A DNA stretch of 64,000 bases from Nocardia caishijiensis NBRC 108228 (GCF_001612825.1 NZ_BDBE01000025.1:1-64000); one strand, 5' to 3'; numbered from the stretch's first letter, positions 26,930-36,077 are shown. The notes: generated by a model from the letters alone, not told the origin. A program made the numbers and translations.

Positions 26930-28057
26930 ATGCGATTGGTCATCATCGGCGGCGGGATTCTCGGCACGGCGCACGCCTGGGCCGCGATAGCCCGCGGCCA
27001 CGAGGTCGTCCACCTGGAACGCGAACGCGAGGCGCGTGGCGCGACGGTCCGCAACTTCGGCCTGGTCTGGGTGTCGGGCCGCTCGGCGGGGGAACTGGAA
27101 CTCACGCTGCGCTCGCGCGAGCTGTGGGAGGAGATCGGCGGCCGGGTCGCGGGCGTCGGCTTCCGGCCCGCCGGGTCGATCACCCTGGTCCGTACCCCGG
27201 CGGAGCTGGCCGTCGCCGAGGCCGCCGCCTCGGGACCGACCGCGGCCGCTCGCGGTTTCGCCCTGCTCGAACCCGAGCAGGTGCTCGCCCTGAATCCAGC
27301 ATTGCGCGGCAAATACCTTGCCGGGCTGCACTGTTCGACCGACGCGGCGGTGGAGTCGCGTCAGGCGCTCCCGGCCCTGCGCGCCCACATGGCGGCAAGC
27401 GGTCGCTATACCTTCCACGAGTCGACCGAGGCGCGCTCGATCACCGACACCGGCGCGGGTGCGGTGGTGCTCGACGACCGGGGCCGCAGGTACGAGGCCG
27501 ACCTGGTCGTGCACTGCCCGGGCGCCGCGCATTCCGGGCTCACCAGGGAACTGGCCGGTGAGCTGCCGGTGCGCCGGGTGCGGTTGCAGATGATGCAGAC
27601 CGAACCACTCGGCGAGGAACTCACCACGGCGATCGCCGACGGCGACAGCTTCCGCTACTACCCGGGTTTCGCTGGCCCGCAGGTGGATTCGCTCACAGCC
27701 GAGCAGTCCCAGACCGCCACTGCCGCCGAGCACAAGATGCAGTTGCTGTGTGTGCAGCGGTTGCACGGCGGGCTGACCATCGGCGACACCCACGAGTACA
27801 CCGAACCGTTCGCCTTCGACGTCGACGAGGCACCCTACGAGCACCTGACCGAGGTGACCGAGGAACTGCTCGGACGCCGACTGCCACGGGTGGTGCGCCG
27901 CTGGGCGGGTGTCTACAGCCAGAGCGTCGATCCGGACGCCATCGTCACCCGGGCCCGCGCCGACACCAACGTCTGGGTGGTCACCGGCCCCGGCGGGCGC
28001 GGAATGACGCTCGGCCCCGCGATCGGCGAACAGACCGCCGACCAGATCGGACTGTGA
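26930..28057 (+). CDS. FAD-dependent oxidoreductase of the phosphonate type (TIGR03364-like)
   Basis: Protein of 375 residues of the DAO/glycine-oxidase fold. The FAD-binding start MRLVIIGGGILGTAHAWAA and the following LEREREARGATVRNFG are intact; VTGPGGRGMTLGPAIGE closes the FAD site. Family members in aminophosphonate operons oxidise 2-aminoethylphosphonate or its N-methyl form to phosphonoacetaldehyde. The exact substrate here is not shown by sequence. It starts 8 bp before the phosphonatase-like gene and would replace the PhnW transaminase, which is absent. Confidence 0.88.
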   Translation: MRLVIIGGGILGTAHAWAAIARGHEVVHLEREREARGATVRNFGLVWVSGRSAGELELTLRSRELWEEIGGRVAGVGFRPAGSITLVRTPAELAVAEAAASGPTAAARGFALLEPEQVLALNPALRGKYLAGLHCSTDAAVESRQALPALRAHMAASGRYTFHESTEARSITDTGAGAVVLDDRGRRYEADLVVHCPGAAHSGLTRELAGELPVRRVRLQMMQTEPLGEELTTAIADGDSFRYYPGFAGPQVDSLTAEQSQTATAAEHKMQLLCVQRLHGGLTIGDTHEYTEPFAFDVDEAPYEHLTEVTEELLGRRLPRVVRRWAGVYSQSVDPDAIVTRARADTNVWVVTGPGGRGMTLGPAIGEQTADQIGL

Positions 28058-28065
28058 GGAACACG

Positions 28066-28746
28066 ATGTCGGACAACAGGATTCAACTGGCCGTGCTCGA
28101 CATGGCCGGTACCACCGTCGCCGACGGCGGGCTGGTGCTGCGCGCCTTCGAGGAGGCCGCCACAGCGGTGGGTATCGAGGTGGCAGGCCCGCGTCGCGAG
28201 CAGGCCCGCCGCTACGTGCTCGACACCATGGGGCAGTCCAAGATCGAGGTCTTCCGCGCGCTGCTCGGCGACGAGGCCGCCGCCCAGGCCGGTAACCGCG
28301 CCTTCGAGGCCGCCTACGACGCCCTCGTCGACGAGGCTGATATCGCGCCGATTCCCGGTGCGGTGGAGGCGATCACGGCCCTGCGTGACGCGGGCGTGCG
28401 GGTGGCGCTGACCACCGGGTTCAGCCGCGTCACCCAGGACAAGCTGCTGGCCGCCCTCGGCTGGACCGACCTCGCCGACCTCACCCTCGCCCCGTCCGAC
28501 GCGGGCCGTGGTCGCCCCTACCCGGACATGGTCCTCACCGCGGCGCTGCGGCTGCGGGTCGACGCGGTCGACCGGATCGCCGTCCTCGGTGACACGACCA
28601 GCGATATCGCCACCGGTCTCGCGGCCGGGGCAGGCGTCGTCGCGGGCACCCTGACCGGCGCGCACACCGCGGCCCAGCTGCGCGAGGCGGGCGCCACCCA
28701 CATCGTCGACTCCGTCGTCGACTTCCCCGCCTTGCTCCTGCCCTGA
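28066..28746 (+). CDS. phosphonatase-like HAD hydrolase (PhnX-like, TIGR03351)
   Basis: Protein of 226 residues. HAD motif I is VLDMAGTT with nucleophile D12 and Ala at the +2 place, as in true phosphonatases rather than phosphatases. K59 in TMGQSKIEVFR is placed like the Schiff-base lysine of PhnX. Motif II is LTTGFSR and motif IV VLGDTTSDIATGLAAG. Predicted reaction: phosphonoacetaldehyde to acetaldehyde and phosphate, or a close analogue. Eight bp separate it from the oxidase gene, so the two are cotranscribed and likely work in series. Confidence 0.88.
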   Translation: MSDNRIQLAVLDMAGTTVADGGLVLRAFEEAATAVGIEVAGPRREQARRYVLDTMGQSKIEVFRALLGDEAAAQAGNRAFEAAYDALVDEADIAPIPGAVEAITALRDAGVRVALTTGFSRVTQDKLLAALGWTDLADLTLAPSDAGRGRPYPDMVLTAALRLRVDAVDRIAVLGDTTSDIATGLAAGAGVVAGTLTGAHTAAQLREAGATHIVDSVVDFPALLLP

Positions 28747-28807
28747 ACTTCCGTCGCGGCGACCGCCGCGGCGCATGCACCTCCGTGAAACGAAAGTTGC
28801 TGTCATC

Positions 28808-29854
28808 GTGCGTACTTCCCTCACCAGACGTGGCCTCGCGCGCACCGCGTTGCTGCTGGCCGGTGCCACCGCCGTCGCGTTCTCCTCGGCGTGTGGCGGC
28901 ACCGGAACCGAATCGGCCGACGGCCGCACCATCACCGTGTACTCCGCCGACGGCGTCGGTGGCTGGTACAAGAACCGCTTCGCCGAGTTCACCGAGCAGA
29001 CCGGGATAGCGGTGAATCTGGTCGAGGCCGGATCCGGCGAGGTGGTCAACCGGGTCGACAAGGAACAGTCCAATCCGCAGGCCGACCTCGTCGTCACCCT
29101 GCCGCCGTTCATCCAGAAGGCCGAACAGTCGGGTCTGCTGCAGCCGAGCGGCATCGATACCGCCGCCATCCCGGCCGCCGACAAGGATCCCGACGGCAAC
29201 TACGTGACGATGGCCAACAACTTCCTGTGCTTCATCGCCAACCCGTCGGTCGACGCCACCGCGCTCACCTGGGACGACCTGCTGAAACCGGAGTTCAGGG
29301 GCAAGCTGCAGTATTCGACGCCCGGCCAGGCCGGTGACGGTACCGCCGTGCTCGTGTTGCTGCAGCAGTTGCGCGGCAAGCAGGGCGCGCTGGACTACCT
29401 GGCCGCGTTGCAGGCCAACAATGTCGGCCCGTCGTCGTCGACCGGCAAGCTGCAGGCCAAGGTCGACAAGGGCGAGCTGCTCATCGCCAACGGTGACGTG
29501 CAGATGAACCTGACCACGGTGAAGGAGAAGGGTTCGGCGTTCAACGTCTTCTTCCCCGCCGCCGACGGCAAGAAGTCCACCGTCGCGGTGCCGTACATGA
29601 TGGGTCTGGCCAAGGGCGCCCCGCACAAGGACGACGCCACCGAGCTGATGCGGTTCCTGCTGTCGCCCGAGGCCCAGGCCGAGCTCGGGCCCGAGGCGTT
29701 CGCGGTGTCGCCGCGCACCGACGTCGCCGCTCCGGCCGAAGGTGGCCCCGCCGCGACCATGCGCGGCGTCGAGGTGCTTCCGGTCGACTGGACCAAGGTG
29801 CTCACCGAGCTGGATGCCGACCTCGCGGCATACCAGAAGGCAACCGGCAGCTGA
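28808..29854 (+). CDS. phosphonate ABC transporter substrate-binding lipoprotein
   Basis: Protein of 348 residues. A twin-Arg-like basic start (RTSLTRRGLARTALLLAG) and lipobox FSSAC anchor it to the membrane. The mature part is an iron/spermidine-type binding protein: ITVYSADGVGGWYKNRFAEF, LTWDDLLKPEFRGKLQYSTPG. Position in the operon points to 2-aminoethylphosphonate or a relative as ligand. Start is uncertain: GTG at 28808 gives a normal signal peptide, an ATG at 28775 adds 11 residues. Confidence 0.88.
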   Translation: MRTSLTRRGLARTALLLAGATAVAFSSACGGTGTESADGRTITVYSADGVGGWYKNRFAEFTEQTGIAVNLVEAGSGEVVNRVDKEQSNPQADLVVTLPPFIQKAEQSGLLQPSGIDTAAIPAADKDPDGNYVTMANNFLCFIANPSVDATALTWDDLLKPEFRGKLQYSTPGQAGDGTAVLVLLQQLRGKQGALDYLAALQANNVGPSSSTGKLQAKVDKGELLIANGDVQMNLTTVKEKGSAFNVFFPAADGKKSTVAVPYMMGLAKGAPHKDDATELMRFLLSPEAQAELGPEAFAVSPRTDVAAPAEGGPAATMRGVEVLPVDWTKVLTELDADLAAYQKATGS

Positions 29855-29877
29855 AACCCCTGTACAAGGAGTCGACA

Positions 29878-31065
29878 ATGTCCGATGAGGACGTCCGCAC
29901 GGGGTCCCTCGTTTCCGTGACGACCGAGACGACCGAACCCGCGATCGTGTTCGACCGGGTAGGTGTCAGCTACGGCCGGGGCCGCAAAGCCGCTGTCGCG
30001 CTGGCCGAGTTCAACCTGCGCGTCGCCGTCGGCGAGACGGTGGCGCTGCTCGGCCCGAGCGGGTCGGGCAAGTCGACCGCGCTCAAGGCGCTGGCCGGAT
30101 TCGTCCGTCCCACCTCGGGTTCGGTCCGTCTGGCCGGGCGCGACGTCACCGCGTTGTCGCCCGTCGAGCGGGGGATCGGTGTGGTCGTGCAGTCCTATGC
30201 GCTGTTCCCGCACATGAACGTGCACAGCAATGTGGCGTTCGGGCTGAAAGCGCAGCGGGTGCCGCGTGCCGAGATCGGGCCGCGTGTCACCGAGGCCTTG
30301 GACATGGTCGGCATGGGTGGCTACGCGCGGCGCCTGCCGAGGGAACTGTCGGGTGGTCAGCAGCAGCGGGTGGCGATCGCCCGTGCGCTGGCCATCCGGC
30401 CCAAGGTGCTGCTGCTCGACGAACCGCTCGCCGCGCTCGACGCGCAACTGCGCCACTCGATGCTCGGCGAACTGCAGGAGTTGCGTAAGGCCTTGCCCGA
30501 CACGGCGATGCTGTACGTCACTCACGATCAGGCTGAGGCGCTCGCCTTGGCCGACCGGATCGCGGTGATGCGTGATGCCCGCCTCGTCGACATCGACACC
30601 GCCGAAAACCTCTGGCAGCGACCGCCGTCCGATTTCACCGCCGGGTTCCTCGGCGGGGCGAACCTGGTGCCGTGCACGGTGAAGCACGTCACCGGGACGG
30701 CGGCGTTGGTCACCGCGGGTACCTCCACGCTGCGTGCCCAGGCGCCGGTACCCGGTGTCGGGCAGGACGAGTGGAAGCCCGACGACGACGCGCTGCTGTG
30801 CGTGCGCCCGCACACCATCGCCCTCGGCAAGACCTCGGCTCGCGACGCGTTGCGCGCCACGGTGCGTAGCGCGGTGTGGCGAGGTGCGTCGACTCGCGTG
30901 GAGCTCGATGTCGACGGATTGCCTGCTGTGCTGGCCGCCGACGTGCCCGGACATTGCACCGCAGCGGTGGGTTCGGTGGTCGGTGTTGTCCTGCCCGATC
31001 CTGCCGGTGTCCTGATCGCGAACACGATCGGGATGGGTACTCCCGGTTCGGGAGCGACATCATGA
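29878..31065 (+). CDS. phosphonate ABC transporter ATP-binding protein
   Basis: Protein of 395 residues. Walker A GPSGSGKST, Q-loop VVQSYALFPHM, signature LSGGQQQRVAIARAL, Walker B VLLLDEPLAALDA and switch His in YVTHDQAEA are all present. A C-terminal TOBE-type domain (about 290-380) follows, as in the Pot/Fbp importers. It energises the two permeases downstream. ATG behind AAGGAG. Its stop overlaps a short open frame by ATGA. Confidence 0.95.
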   Translation: MSDEDVRTGSLVSVTTETTEPAIVFDRVGVSYGRGRKAAVALAEFNLRVAVGETVALLGPSGSGKSTALKALAGFVRPTSGSVRLAGRDVTALSPVERGIGVVVQSYALFPHMNVHSNVAFGLKAQRVPRAEIGPRVTEALDMVGMGGYARRLPRELSGGQQQRVAIARALAIRPKVLLLDEPLAALDAQLRHSMLGELQELRKALPDTAMLYVTHDQAEALALADRIAVMRDARLVDIDTAENLWQRPPSDFTAGFLGGANLVPCTVKHVTGTAALVTAGTSTLRAQAPVPGVGQDEWKPDDDALLCVRPHTIALGKTSARDALRATVRSAVWRGASTRVELDVDGLPAVLAADVPGHCTAAVGSVVGVVLPDPAGVLIANTIGMGTPGSGATS

Positions 31066-31169
31066 TCTCGACTGCATTCGGCGCGGGAATCCGGTCGGCA
31101 CCACGTATTCCGGCGGCGAAGGTGTTCGGCGATCAGTATCTGTCCTGCGACGGTGAGGTACAGCGATGA
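31062..31169 (+). CDS. possible 35-residue coupled peptide
   Basis: A short frame beginning at the ATGA that ends the ATPase gene and ending at the ATGA that starts the permease gene, so it fills the gap exactly with overlaps at both ends. The peptide (MISTAFGAGIRSAPRIPAAK...) shows no domain. It could be a translated spacer that couples ATPase and permease translation, or chance. Confidence 0.35.
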   Translation: MISTAFGAGIRSAPRIPAAKVFGDQYLSCDGEVQR

Positions 31170-32059
31170 GTACACCGGTCCTCGACCCGCCTGTGCTCGC
31201 GAAGCCGGAATCCGGTGGCGCGCGGCGCTCGTGGATGCCTGTCCTCTGGGCACTGCCGCCCGTGCTCATCGTGCTCGGCATCGCCGGATACCCGATTCTT
31301 CGGGTCCTCACGGAGTCGACGCGCACACCGACTGGACGCGGGACCGACGTGTGGTCGTCGGTTCTCGGCTCGGCGTCGTTCCGGGAAGCGTTGTGGCGCA
31401 CCATTTCCATCGCCGTGTGCTCGACGCTCGGCTGTCTGGTGCTCGGTACGTTCCTCGCGATCGTGCTCGCGTTCGTGCCGTTTCCCGGTTCAGGGGTGGT
31501 CGGCAGGCTGATCGACACCGTCCTCACCCTCCCGTCGTTCCTCATCACCCTGGCCTTCACCTTCCTCTACGGCACAGCGGGCGCGGTGAACGCGTTGATC
31601 GCCGAATTGACCGGGGCGACAACACCGGTCATCGACTTCCTCACCACGCCACTCGGTGTGATCCTCGCGGAGATCACCTTCTTCACACCGTTCGTGGTGC
31701 GACCCGTTCTCGCCGCGTTCGCGCAACTGCCCCGCGAACAGCTCGATGTGGCGGCCAGCCTCGGCGCCTCACCGTGGCGAGTGCTGCGACAGGTGGTGCT
31801 GCCCGAAGCGTGGCCCGCGCTCGCGGCGGGCGGCAGCCTCGTCTTGCTGTTGACGCTCAACGAGTTCGGCATCGTGCTGTTCACCGGCGCCAAGGGTGTG
31901 ATCACCCTGCCCGCTCTGATCTATACACGCGGCATCGTCGCCTTCGACCTGCCGGGAGCGGCGGTCCTCGCCACCGTGCAGGTGGTGCTCTCGCTCACCC
32001 TGTACCTCACCTACCGGCTCGTGTTCGCCCGGTTCATCGCCCGTCCGAAGGAGGACTGA
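31166..32059 (+). CDS. phosphonate ABC transporter permease 1
   Basis: Protein of 297 residues with six predicted membrane helices. The ATPase-contact EAA loop reads EQLDVAASLGASPWRVLRQVVLPEAWPAL. Similar to the first permease of iron/AEP-type importers. The first ~25 residues are cytosolic and Pro-rich. The next permease begins 2 bp after its stop behind AAGGAGG. Confidence 0.93.
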   Translation: MSTPVLDPPVLAKPESGGARRSWMPVLWALPPVLIVLGIAGYPILRVLTESTRTPTGRGTDVWSSVLGSASFREALWRTISIAVCSTLGCLVLGTFLAIVLAFVPFPGSGVVGRLIDTVLTLPSFLITLAFTFLYGTAGAVNALIAELTGATTPVIDFLTTPLGVILAEITFFTPFVVRPVLAAFAQLPREQLDVAASLGASPWRVLRQVVLPEAWPALAAGGSLVLLLTLNEFGIVLFTGAKGVITLPALIYTRGIVAFDLPGAAVLATVQVVLSLTLYLTYRLVFARFIARPKED

Positions 32060-32061
32060 TC

Positions 32062-32859
32062 GTGCTCGTCTGGACCTCCCGTGGAAAAGTGCTGGTACTC
32101 ACGGTCTTCGGGCTGGTTGTGGCGGTGGTCTTCGTGGCCCCCCTCGCGACGGTCGTGCTCGCCGCGCTCGCGGGCAGCTGGACCGGCCCGCTGCCGTCGG
32201 ACCTCGGCTTCGCCAATCTCGGCACCGCGCTGAGCGGCGAACAGGCCGCGAGTCTGTCGGTGAGTCTGCAGACCGCGCTGCTCGCGGGCGCTGTCGCGCT
32301 GCTCGTCGGCACCTGGGCCGCCCTCGCCGCCCGTGAAGCCCCCGTCTGGTTACGCCGCGTCACCGACGCCGTCTTCCACCTGCCGGTCGCCGTGCCCTCG
32401 GTGGCCATCGGCCTCGGTGTCCTCATCGCCTTCAACCAACGCCCCCTGCTGCTGGGCGGCACCAAGTGGATCGTCATCCTGGCCCACACCGTCCTGGTCC
32501 TCGCCTACGCCTTCAGCGCCATCTCCGCTGCCCTCGACCGCCTCGACCCCGCCTACCGTCAAGCCGCCGAATCCCTGGGCGCGGGCCCGATCCGCGTCCT
32601 GACCCAGATCACCCTGCCGCTGCTGCTGCCCGCGCTCGGTGCGGCAGCGGGCCTCTCGATCGCCCTCTCCATGGGCGAACTCGGCGCCACGATCATGGTG
32701 TACCCCGCCACCTGGAAGACGTTGCCCGTCAGCATCTTCGCCCAGACCGACCGAGGGGAGGTCTTCGACGCGGCCGCCGCCACAACGATCCTCGTCACGG
32801 TGACCCTCGTCGTCCTCGTGGTCCTCGGCCGGTTGCGCGGCCGCGCCGCACTCCGCTGA
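32062..32859 (+). CDS. phosphonate ABC transporter permease 2
   Basis: Protein of 265 residues, six membrane helices; EAA loop PAYRQAAESLGAGPIRVLTQITLPLLLP. GTG start with an AAGGAGG site inside the end of the previous gene. Completes an importer of one binding protein, one ATPase type and two permeases. It ends 7 bp from the stop of the convergent SDR gene. Confidence 0.93.
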   Translation: MLVWTSRGKVLVLTVFGLVVAVVFVAPLATVVLAALAGSWTGPLPSDLGFANLGTALSGEQAASLSVSLQTALLAGAVALLVGTWAALAAREAPVWLRRVTDAVFHLPVAVPSVAIGLGVLIAFNQRPLLLGGTKWIVILAHTVLVLAYAFSAISAALDRLDPAYRQAAESLGAGPIRVLTQITLPLLLPALGAAAGLSIALSMGELGATIMVYPATWKTLPVSIFAQTDRGEVFDAAAATTILVTVTLVVLVVLGRLRGRAALR

Positions 32860-32866
32860 ACTGCGG

Positions 32867-33631
32867 CTAGAGGAGCGCCGCGGCGTCGACCGAGGTCAGG
32901 CCGCCGTCGACGCGTAGGTCGTGGCCGTTGATGTAGGCGGCCTCGGCGGAGGCGAGGAAGGCGACGGCGGCGGCCACATCGTCCGGGGTGCCGATGCGAC
33001 CGGCGGGGGAGAGGGCCGCGACTCCGGCCTGTGCGGCCTCGGAGAGTTCGGCGCGGAAGGCGGGTGTGTCGATGTAGCCGGGGCTCACCGAATTGACCCT
33101 GATCCGGCGGGGCGCCAATTCGGCGGCGAGCGTGCGCGTCAGATTGTGCACGGCCGCCTTGCTCGCCGAATACAACGCCGCCCCCGGCACACCCCGATGC
33201 AGGCCGAACGACGCGTTGATGACGATGGCGCCGTGGTCGACCAACACCGGCAACGCCTGCTGGATCGTGAAGAACGCTCCCTTGAAGTTGCTGTCGATCA
33301 CCTGCCCGAACAGGTCGTCGCTCACCTGCTCGATCGGTTGGAACGACCCGATCCCCGCGTTGGCGAACACCACATCGAGCCGTCCGAACCGCTCACGGAT
33401 CGTCCGCATCACGACAGCCAGGTCACCGAGATCGGCCATGTCACCGGCCACCCCGGTCGCCCCGTCTCCCAAGGCTTCCACTGCCGCCTCCAGGCGCCCC
33501 TTGTCCCGGCCGGTCACCACGACCTGCCCACCCTCCTCGATCAACCGCCGCGCCGCAGCCAACCCCATCCCGCTGCTACCCCCGGTGACCAGAGCGATCT
33601 TCCCGTCGAATCGAAAGCTGTTGTGCGTCAT
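32867..33631 (-). CDS. short-chain dehydrogenase/reductase
   Basis: Protein of 254 residues, classical SDR. Cofactor motif VTGGSSGMGLA, then FANAGIG (usual NAG), catalytic Ser in NASFGLHRG region, and the Y-x-x-x-K pair in YSASKAAVHNLTRTLAAELA. GRDKGR after the second strand suggests NADP(H). Substrate not predictable. The ATG at 33631 fits the family start. It is convergent with the transporter operon and has no obvious partner. Confidence 0.92.
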   Translation of the reverse strand: MTHNSFRFDGKIALVTGGSSGMGLAAARRLIEEGGQVVVTGRDKGRLEAAVEALGDGATGVAGDMADLGDLAVVMRTIRERFGRLDVVFANAGIGSFQPIEQVSDDLFGQVIDSNFKGAFFTIQQALPVLVDHGAIVINASFGLHRGVPGAALYSASKAAVHNLTRTLAAELAPRRIRVNSVSPGYIDTPAFRAELSEAAQAGVAALSPAGRIGTPDDVAAAVAFLASAEAAYINGHDLRVDGGLTSVDAAALL

Positions 33632-33720
33632 GCACTCACCCTGCGCGCCCGCACGCGGAACAGACAGTGCGCGTTCATCAGGGGTGCGCCACCACCACCC
33701 TGACATCCCGCGCCGGTACC

Positions 33721-33826
33721 TCAGGCGGATTCGGGGAGGTGCAGCCTGATCAAGCGATGGCGGGTATCGGCGCCCGGTTTCGGGTTGTACAGCACCACGG
33801 ACAAGTTCAGGTTGTCCCGTCGATCA
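33721..33826 (-). pseudogene. 3' remnant of an XRE/MmyB-type regulator
   Basis: On the minus strand the translation ends LSVVLYNPKPGADTRHRLIRLHLPESA. This matches the last ~30 residues of the intact regulator at 39213-40058 (SVVLYNPKPGTSTRERLTALPHLRLTESA), including the stop. Similarity stops near 33826. The matching 5' end lies 4 kb away at 37849-37990 on the same strand. Confidence 0.75.
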
Positions 33827-33896
33827 ACGAAGAAACCCGCCTGGCTGGCCGGGATCAAGGCTGCACTGGCGGAAGGGTTTTCTGCCCGGACAGCCG

Positions 33897-34706
33897 TCAG
33901 CCGTCTTCGGTATGCGCTTGTCCCACCATTGCGACGAGTTCCTTTGCTGTTAGGTCGTTCCCTGCGATCGTGTGACGTGACCTCACGTTGTGTGCGCTGC
34001 CGTCTGAGTCGTAGACCATGCCACCGCTCTCGCGCACGATGACCGCGCCAGCGGCGATGTCCCACGGATTGTTCGACAGAATGACGCAACCGTCTGTGCT
34101 GCCATCTGCCACACAAGCGAGATCAAAGGCAGCTGAGCCGAACATCCTGATCCTCTCGGCGCGAGCGGCCAACAGCCCCGTCAGCGAAAGCCGTGGACGG
34201 TTTCGTTGTGCCGCATTCCGCCCTACGGCATAGTCGCCGATCGAAATTATCGACTTTGATATTCGTGAGGACGTCCCGACTCGGATGCGTTGACCATTCC
34301 GATAGGCGCCCATTCCGGCTGCCGCATGGTACTCACGACGCAGCGCGGGAATTCTGATCACGCCGACCGTCGGCTCATTGTTTTCGAATAGCGCAAGCGA
34401 TATACCAAAGAGGGGTAAACCGTGAATGTAATTCGACGTTCCATCTATGGGATCCAGAGCCCAACAAGGCCCTTCGTCCAGGCGGTGATGGTGGTGGTCG
34501 CCCTCTTCGCCGAGGAAAGCTATGTGCGGAGCCTCGTTAGCGAGAAACTGGCGGATATGTTCTTGTACCGCTACGTCGACATCTGTAACAAAGTCGCGGT
34601 CGCCTTTCGATGAAACCGAACCCATTGTTTTCGACTCGAGAATTGATACACCACCGGAGACTGCACGGCGTGCGATATCAAGCAGTGACTCCCTGGCTGT
34701 ACTCAA
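33897..34706 (-). CDS. inositol-monophosphatase family phosphatase
   Basis: Protein of about 269 residues. Metal motifs are complete: FLGEEGD (Glu), WALDPIDGTSNYIHGLPLFGISLALF (D-x-I-D-G-T), and NNPWDIAAGAVIVRESGG (W-D). Members remove phosphate from inositol phosphate, histidinol phosphate or PAP; substrate unknown here. I start at a TTG (34706) just before STARESLLDIARRAV, the normal first helix; this overlaps the upstream gene by 29 bp. Codon use is less GC-rich than in neighbours, so the pair looks imported. Confidence 0.85.
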   Translation of the reverse strand: MSTARESLLDIARRAVSGGVSILESKTMGSVSSKGDRDFVTDVDVAVQEHIRQFLANEAPHIAFLGEEGDHHHHRLDEGPCWALDPIDGTSNYIHGLPLFGISLALFENNEPTVGVIRIPALRREYHAAAGMGAYRNGQRIRVGTSSRISKSIISIGDYAVGRNAAQRNRPRLSLTGLLAARAERIRMFGSAAFDLACVADGSTDGCVILSNNPWDIAAGAVIVRESGGMVYDSDGSAHNVRSRHTIAGNDLTAKELVAMVGQAHTEDG

Positions 34707-35553
34707 TTTCGGGTTCCGTTCCCTTTCTCCACATTTCCTCGAATACTGTTGCGAAGGTCTGGAAAGTTCCTTCGATTTCTCTTCTCTTGGACACGAATGT
34801 AGGCGATTCAAGCCCGCGGGCGAAGGGGAGGTATGGCTGCATCACGCATACTTCCGAGTCGATAATGCACAAATTGAAGCGTACCGGCGCATCGTAAACA
34901 CGGATGTGTATCCTGCCGCCTGTTTCAACTGTCCGACTCGACTGAACTCGCTGCAACATGTGAATGTTGAGCCTCGTCAGATGTGCCAGCGCACCCGCTG
35001 CATGGCCTTCCTCATGTTCGCGTTCGGTGATATTCGACCCGTCCGGGTCAAGGAACAGGCAGCGTATCGTCGTCCCGTTCCGCATCATTCGTAACACTTC
35101 GCTGTCCGAGCATTGTTGGCAAAGGATGTTCAAGGATAGGCCGACGAGATCGATCGTTCTGGCTTCGTGGAACAGCTCTTGTGGCGGGTTGGCTTTCAGA
35201 AACTCGGCGCGTCGCGTAAAGACACTTTTGATGTCAGATATTTCAGAAATGCTGGACGCGAGTGGCGGTATCGCCATCGTTTTGTGTTGACGTAGATCGG
35301 CACCTCCCGTGTAATTCGAGAACAGCTCCTCGATGCTCCACCCGGGAAACATCTCTTGAAGAATTCGGCAGTGATGCGGGTATGGCAGGGTGGAAATGTT
35401 TCCCGACAACCACCGATAGAATTGCGCCTTCTTTGGTCCGGCGCCGATGGCGGATGAGTCGATCTTCGACGCTGCCGCGTCGTACTCGCGGTTGAATGCG
35501 GAAACTGTCTGGATGTGTCGTTGCTGAAGCAAAGCCTTGAGCACTGTCCCCAC
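34678..35553 (-). CDS. DUF5919-type regulator-like protein
   Basis: Protein of about 291 residues from a GTG at 35553. The first ~90 residues look like a helical XRE-type domain (VLKALLQQRHIQTVSAFNREYD ... FYRWLSGN) and the rest like DUF5919: RTIDLVGLSLNILCQQCSD, TTIRCLFLDPDGSN, FEEMWRKGTE. Function unknown; such proteins may sense a small molecule. Its end overlaps the phosphatase gene, so the two are translated together. Base composition is clearly lower in GC than the surroundings. Confidence 0.7.
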   Translation of the reverse strand: MGTVLKALLQQRHIQTVSAFNREYDAAASKIDSSAIGAGPKKAQFYRWLSGNISTLPYPHHCRILQEMFPGWSIEELFSNYTGGADLRQHKTMAIPPLASSISEISDIKSVFTRRAEFLKANPPQELFHEARTIDLVGLSLNILCQQCSDSEVLRMMRNGTTIRCLFLDPDGSNITEREHEEGHAAGALAHLTRLNIHMLQRVQSSRTVETGGRIHIRVYDAPVRFNLCIIDSEVCVMQPYLPFARGLESPTFVSKRREIEGTFQTFATVFEEMWRKGTEPEIEYSQGVTA

Positions 35554-35783
35554 GCTATACCCCTCGTCATCCTGTGACCGTTTCGGCTGATCGTAGCGGA
35601 GATGAGCCACAGAAGAAACTAGATCATACAAGCGCGGTGCAGATTAGACAGAGCTGGCGACGACACCATACCGACCGGACCGACAAAGTTGACACCGTGT
35701 TAGCGCGAGCGGCCGAAGCCATACGACCGACGTTCCGTCTGCTAGCCAATCCGAACAACACACTGGCCGCAAGGAGGAATCGT

Positions 35784-36077
35784 ATGCAACAGCCCACCCG
35801 TATCGGCCGCGTTGACCTTATGCCTGAATTTTTCAGGTACTTCCCGCGCCGGGGTGGACCGATGGACGATACTTTCGAAACTGAGGTCCTTGCTTTGCTT
35901 CGACCGGGCGGGATGTTGACCGCCGACACCATCGCCAACAACTTGAACGCGCCGAGGTGGCGTGTCGTACGTGTACTGCAAGCCTTGCGTGACACCGGCC
36001 GCGCCTTCGGGAATCGGCGCGGGCAGTGGCAGATTTCGCCGGGGTTGCGGCGTCCGGTGCGGCGGTCGGCCCGATGA
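35784..36077 (+). CDS. small winged-helix-like protein
   Basis: Protein of 97 residues. The central part, EVLALLRPGGMLTADTIANNLNAPRWRVVRVLQALRDTGRA, looks like a winged helix-turn-helix. The ATG at 35784 is behind AAGGAGG and is preferred over the longer frame from 35574. A basic tail follows. It heads a row of small genes and may regulate them; family not recognised. Confidence 0.65.
   Translation: MQQPTRIGRVDLMPEFFRYFPRRGGPMDDTFETEVLALLRPGGMLTADTIANNLNAPRWRVVRVLQALRDTGRAFGNRRGQWQISPGLRRPVRRSAR

Noticed and set aside
33785..34042. Plus-strand gene between the XRE remnant and the phosphatase
   Set aside because: It overlaps both in antisense, has no ribosome site and no recognisable domain.
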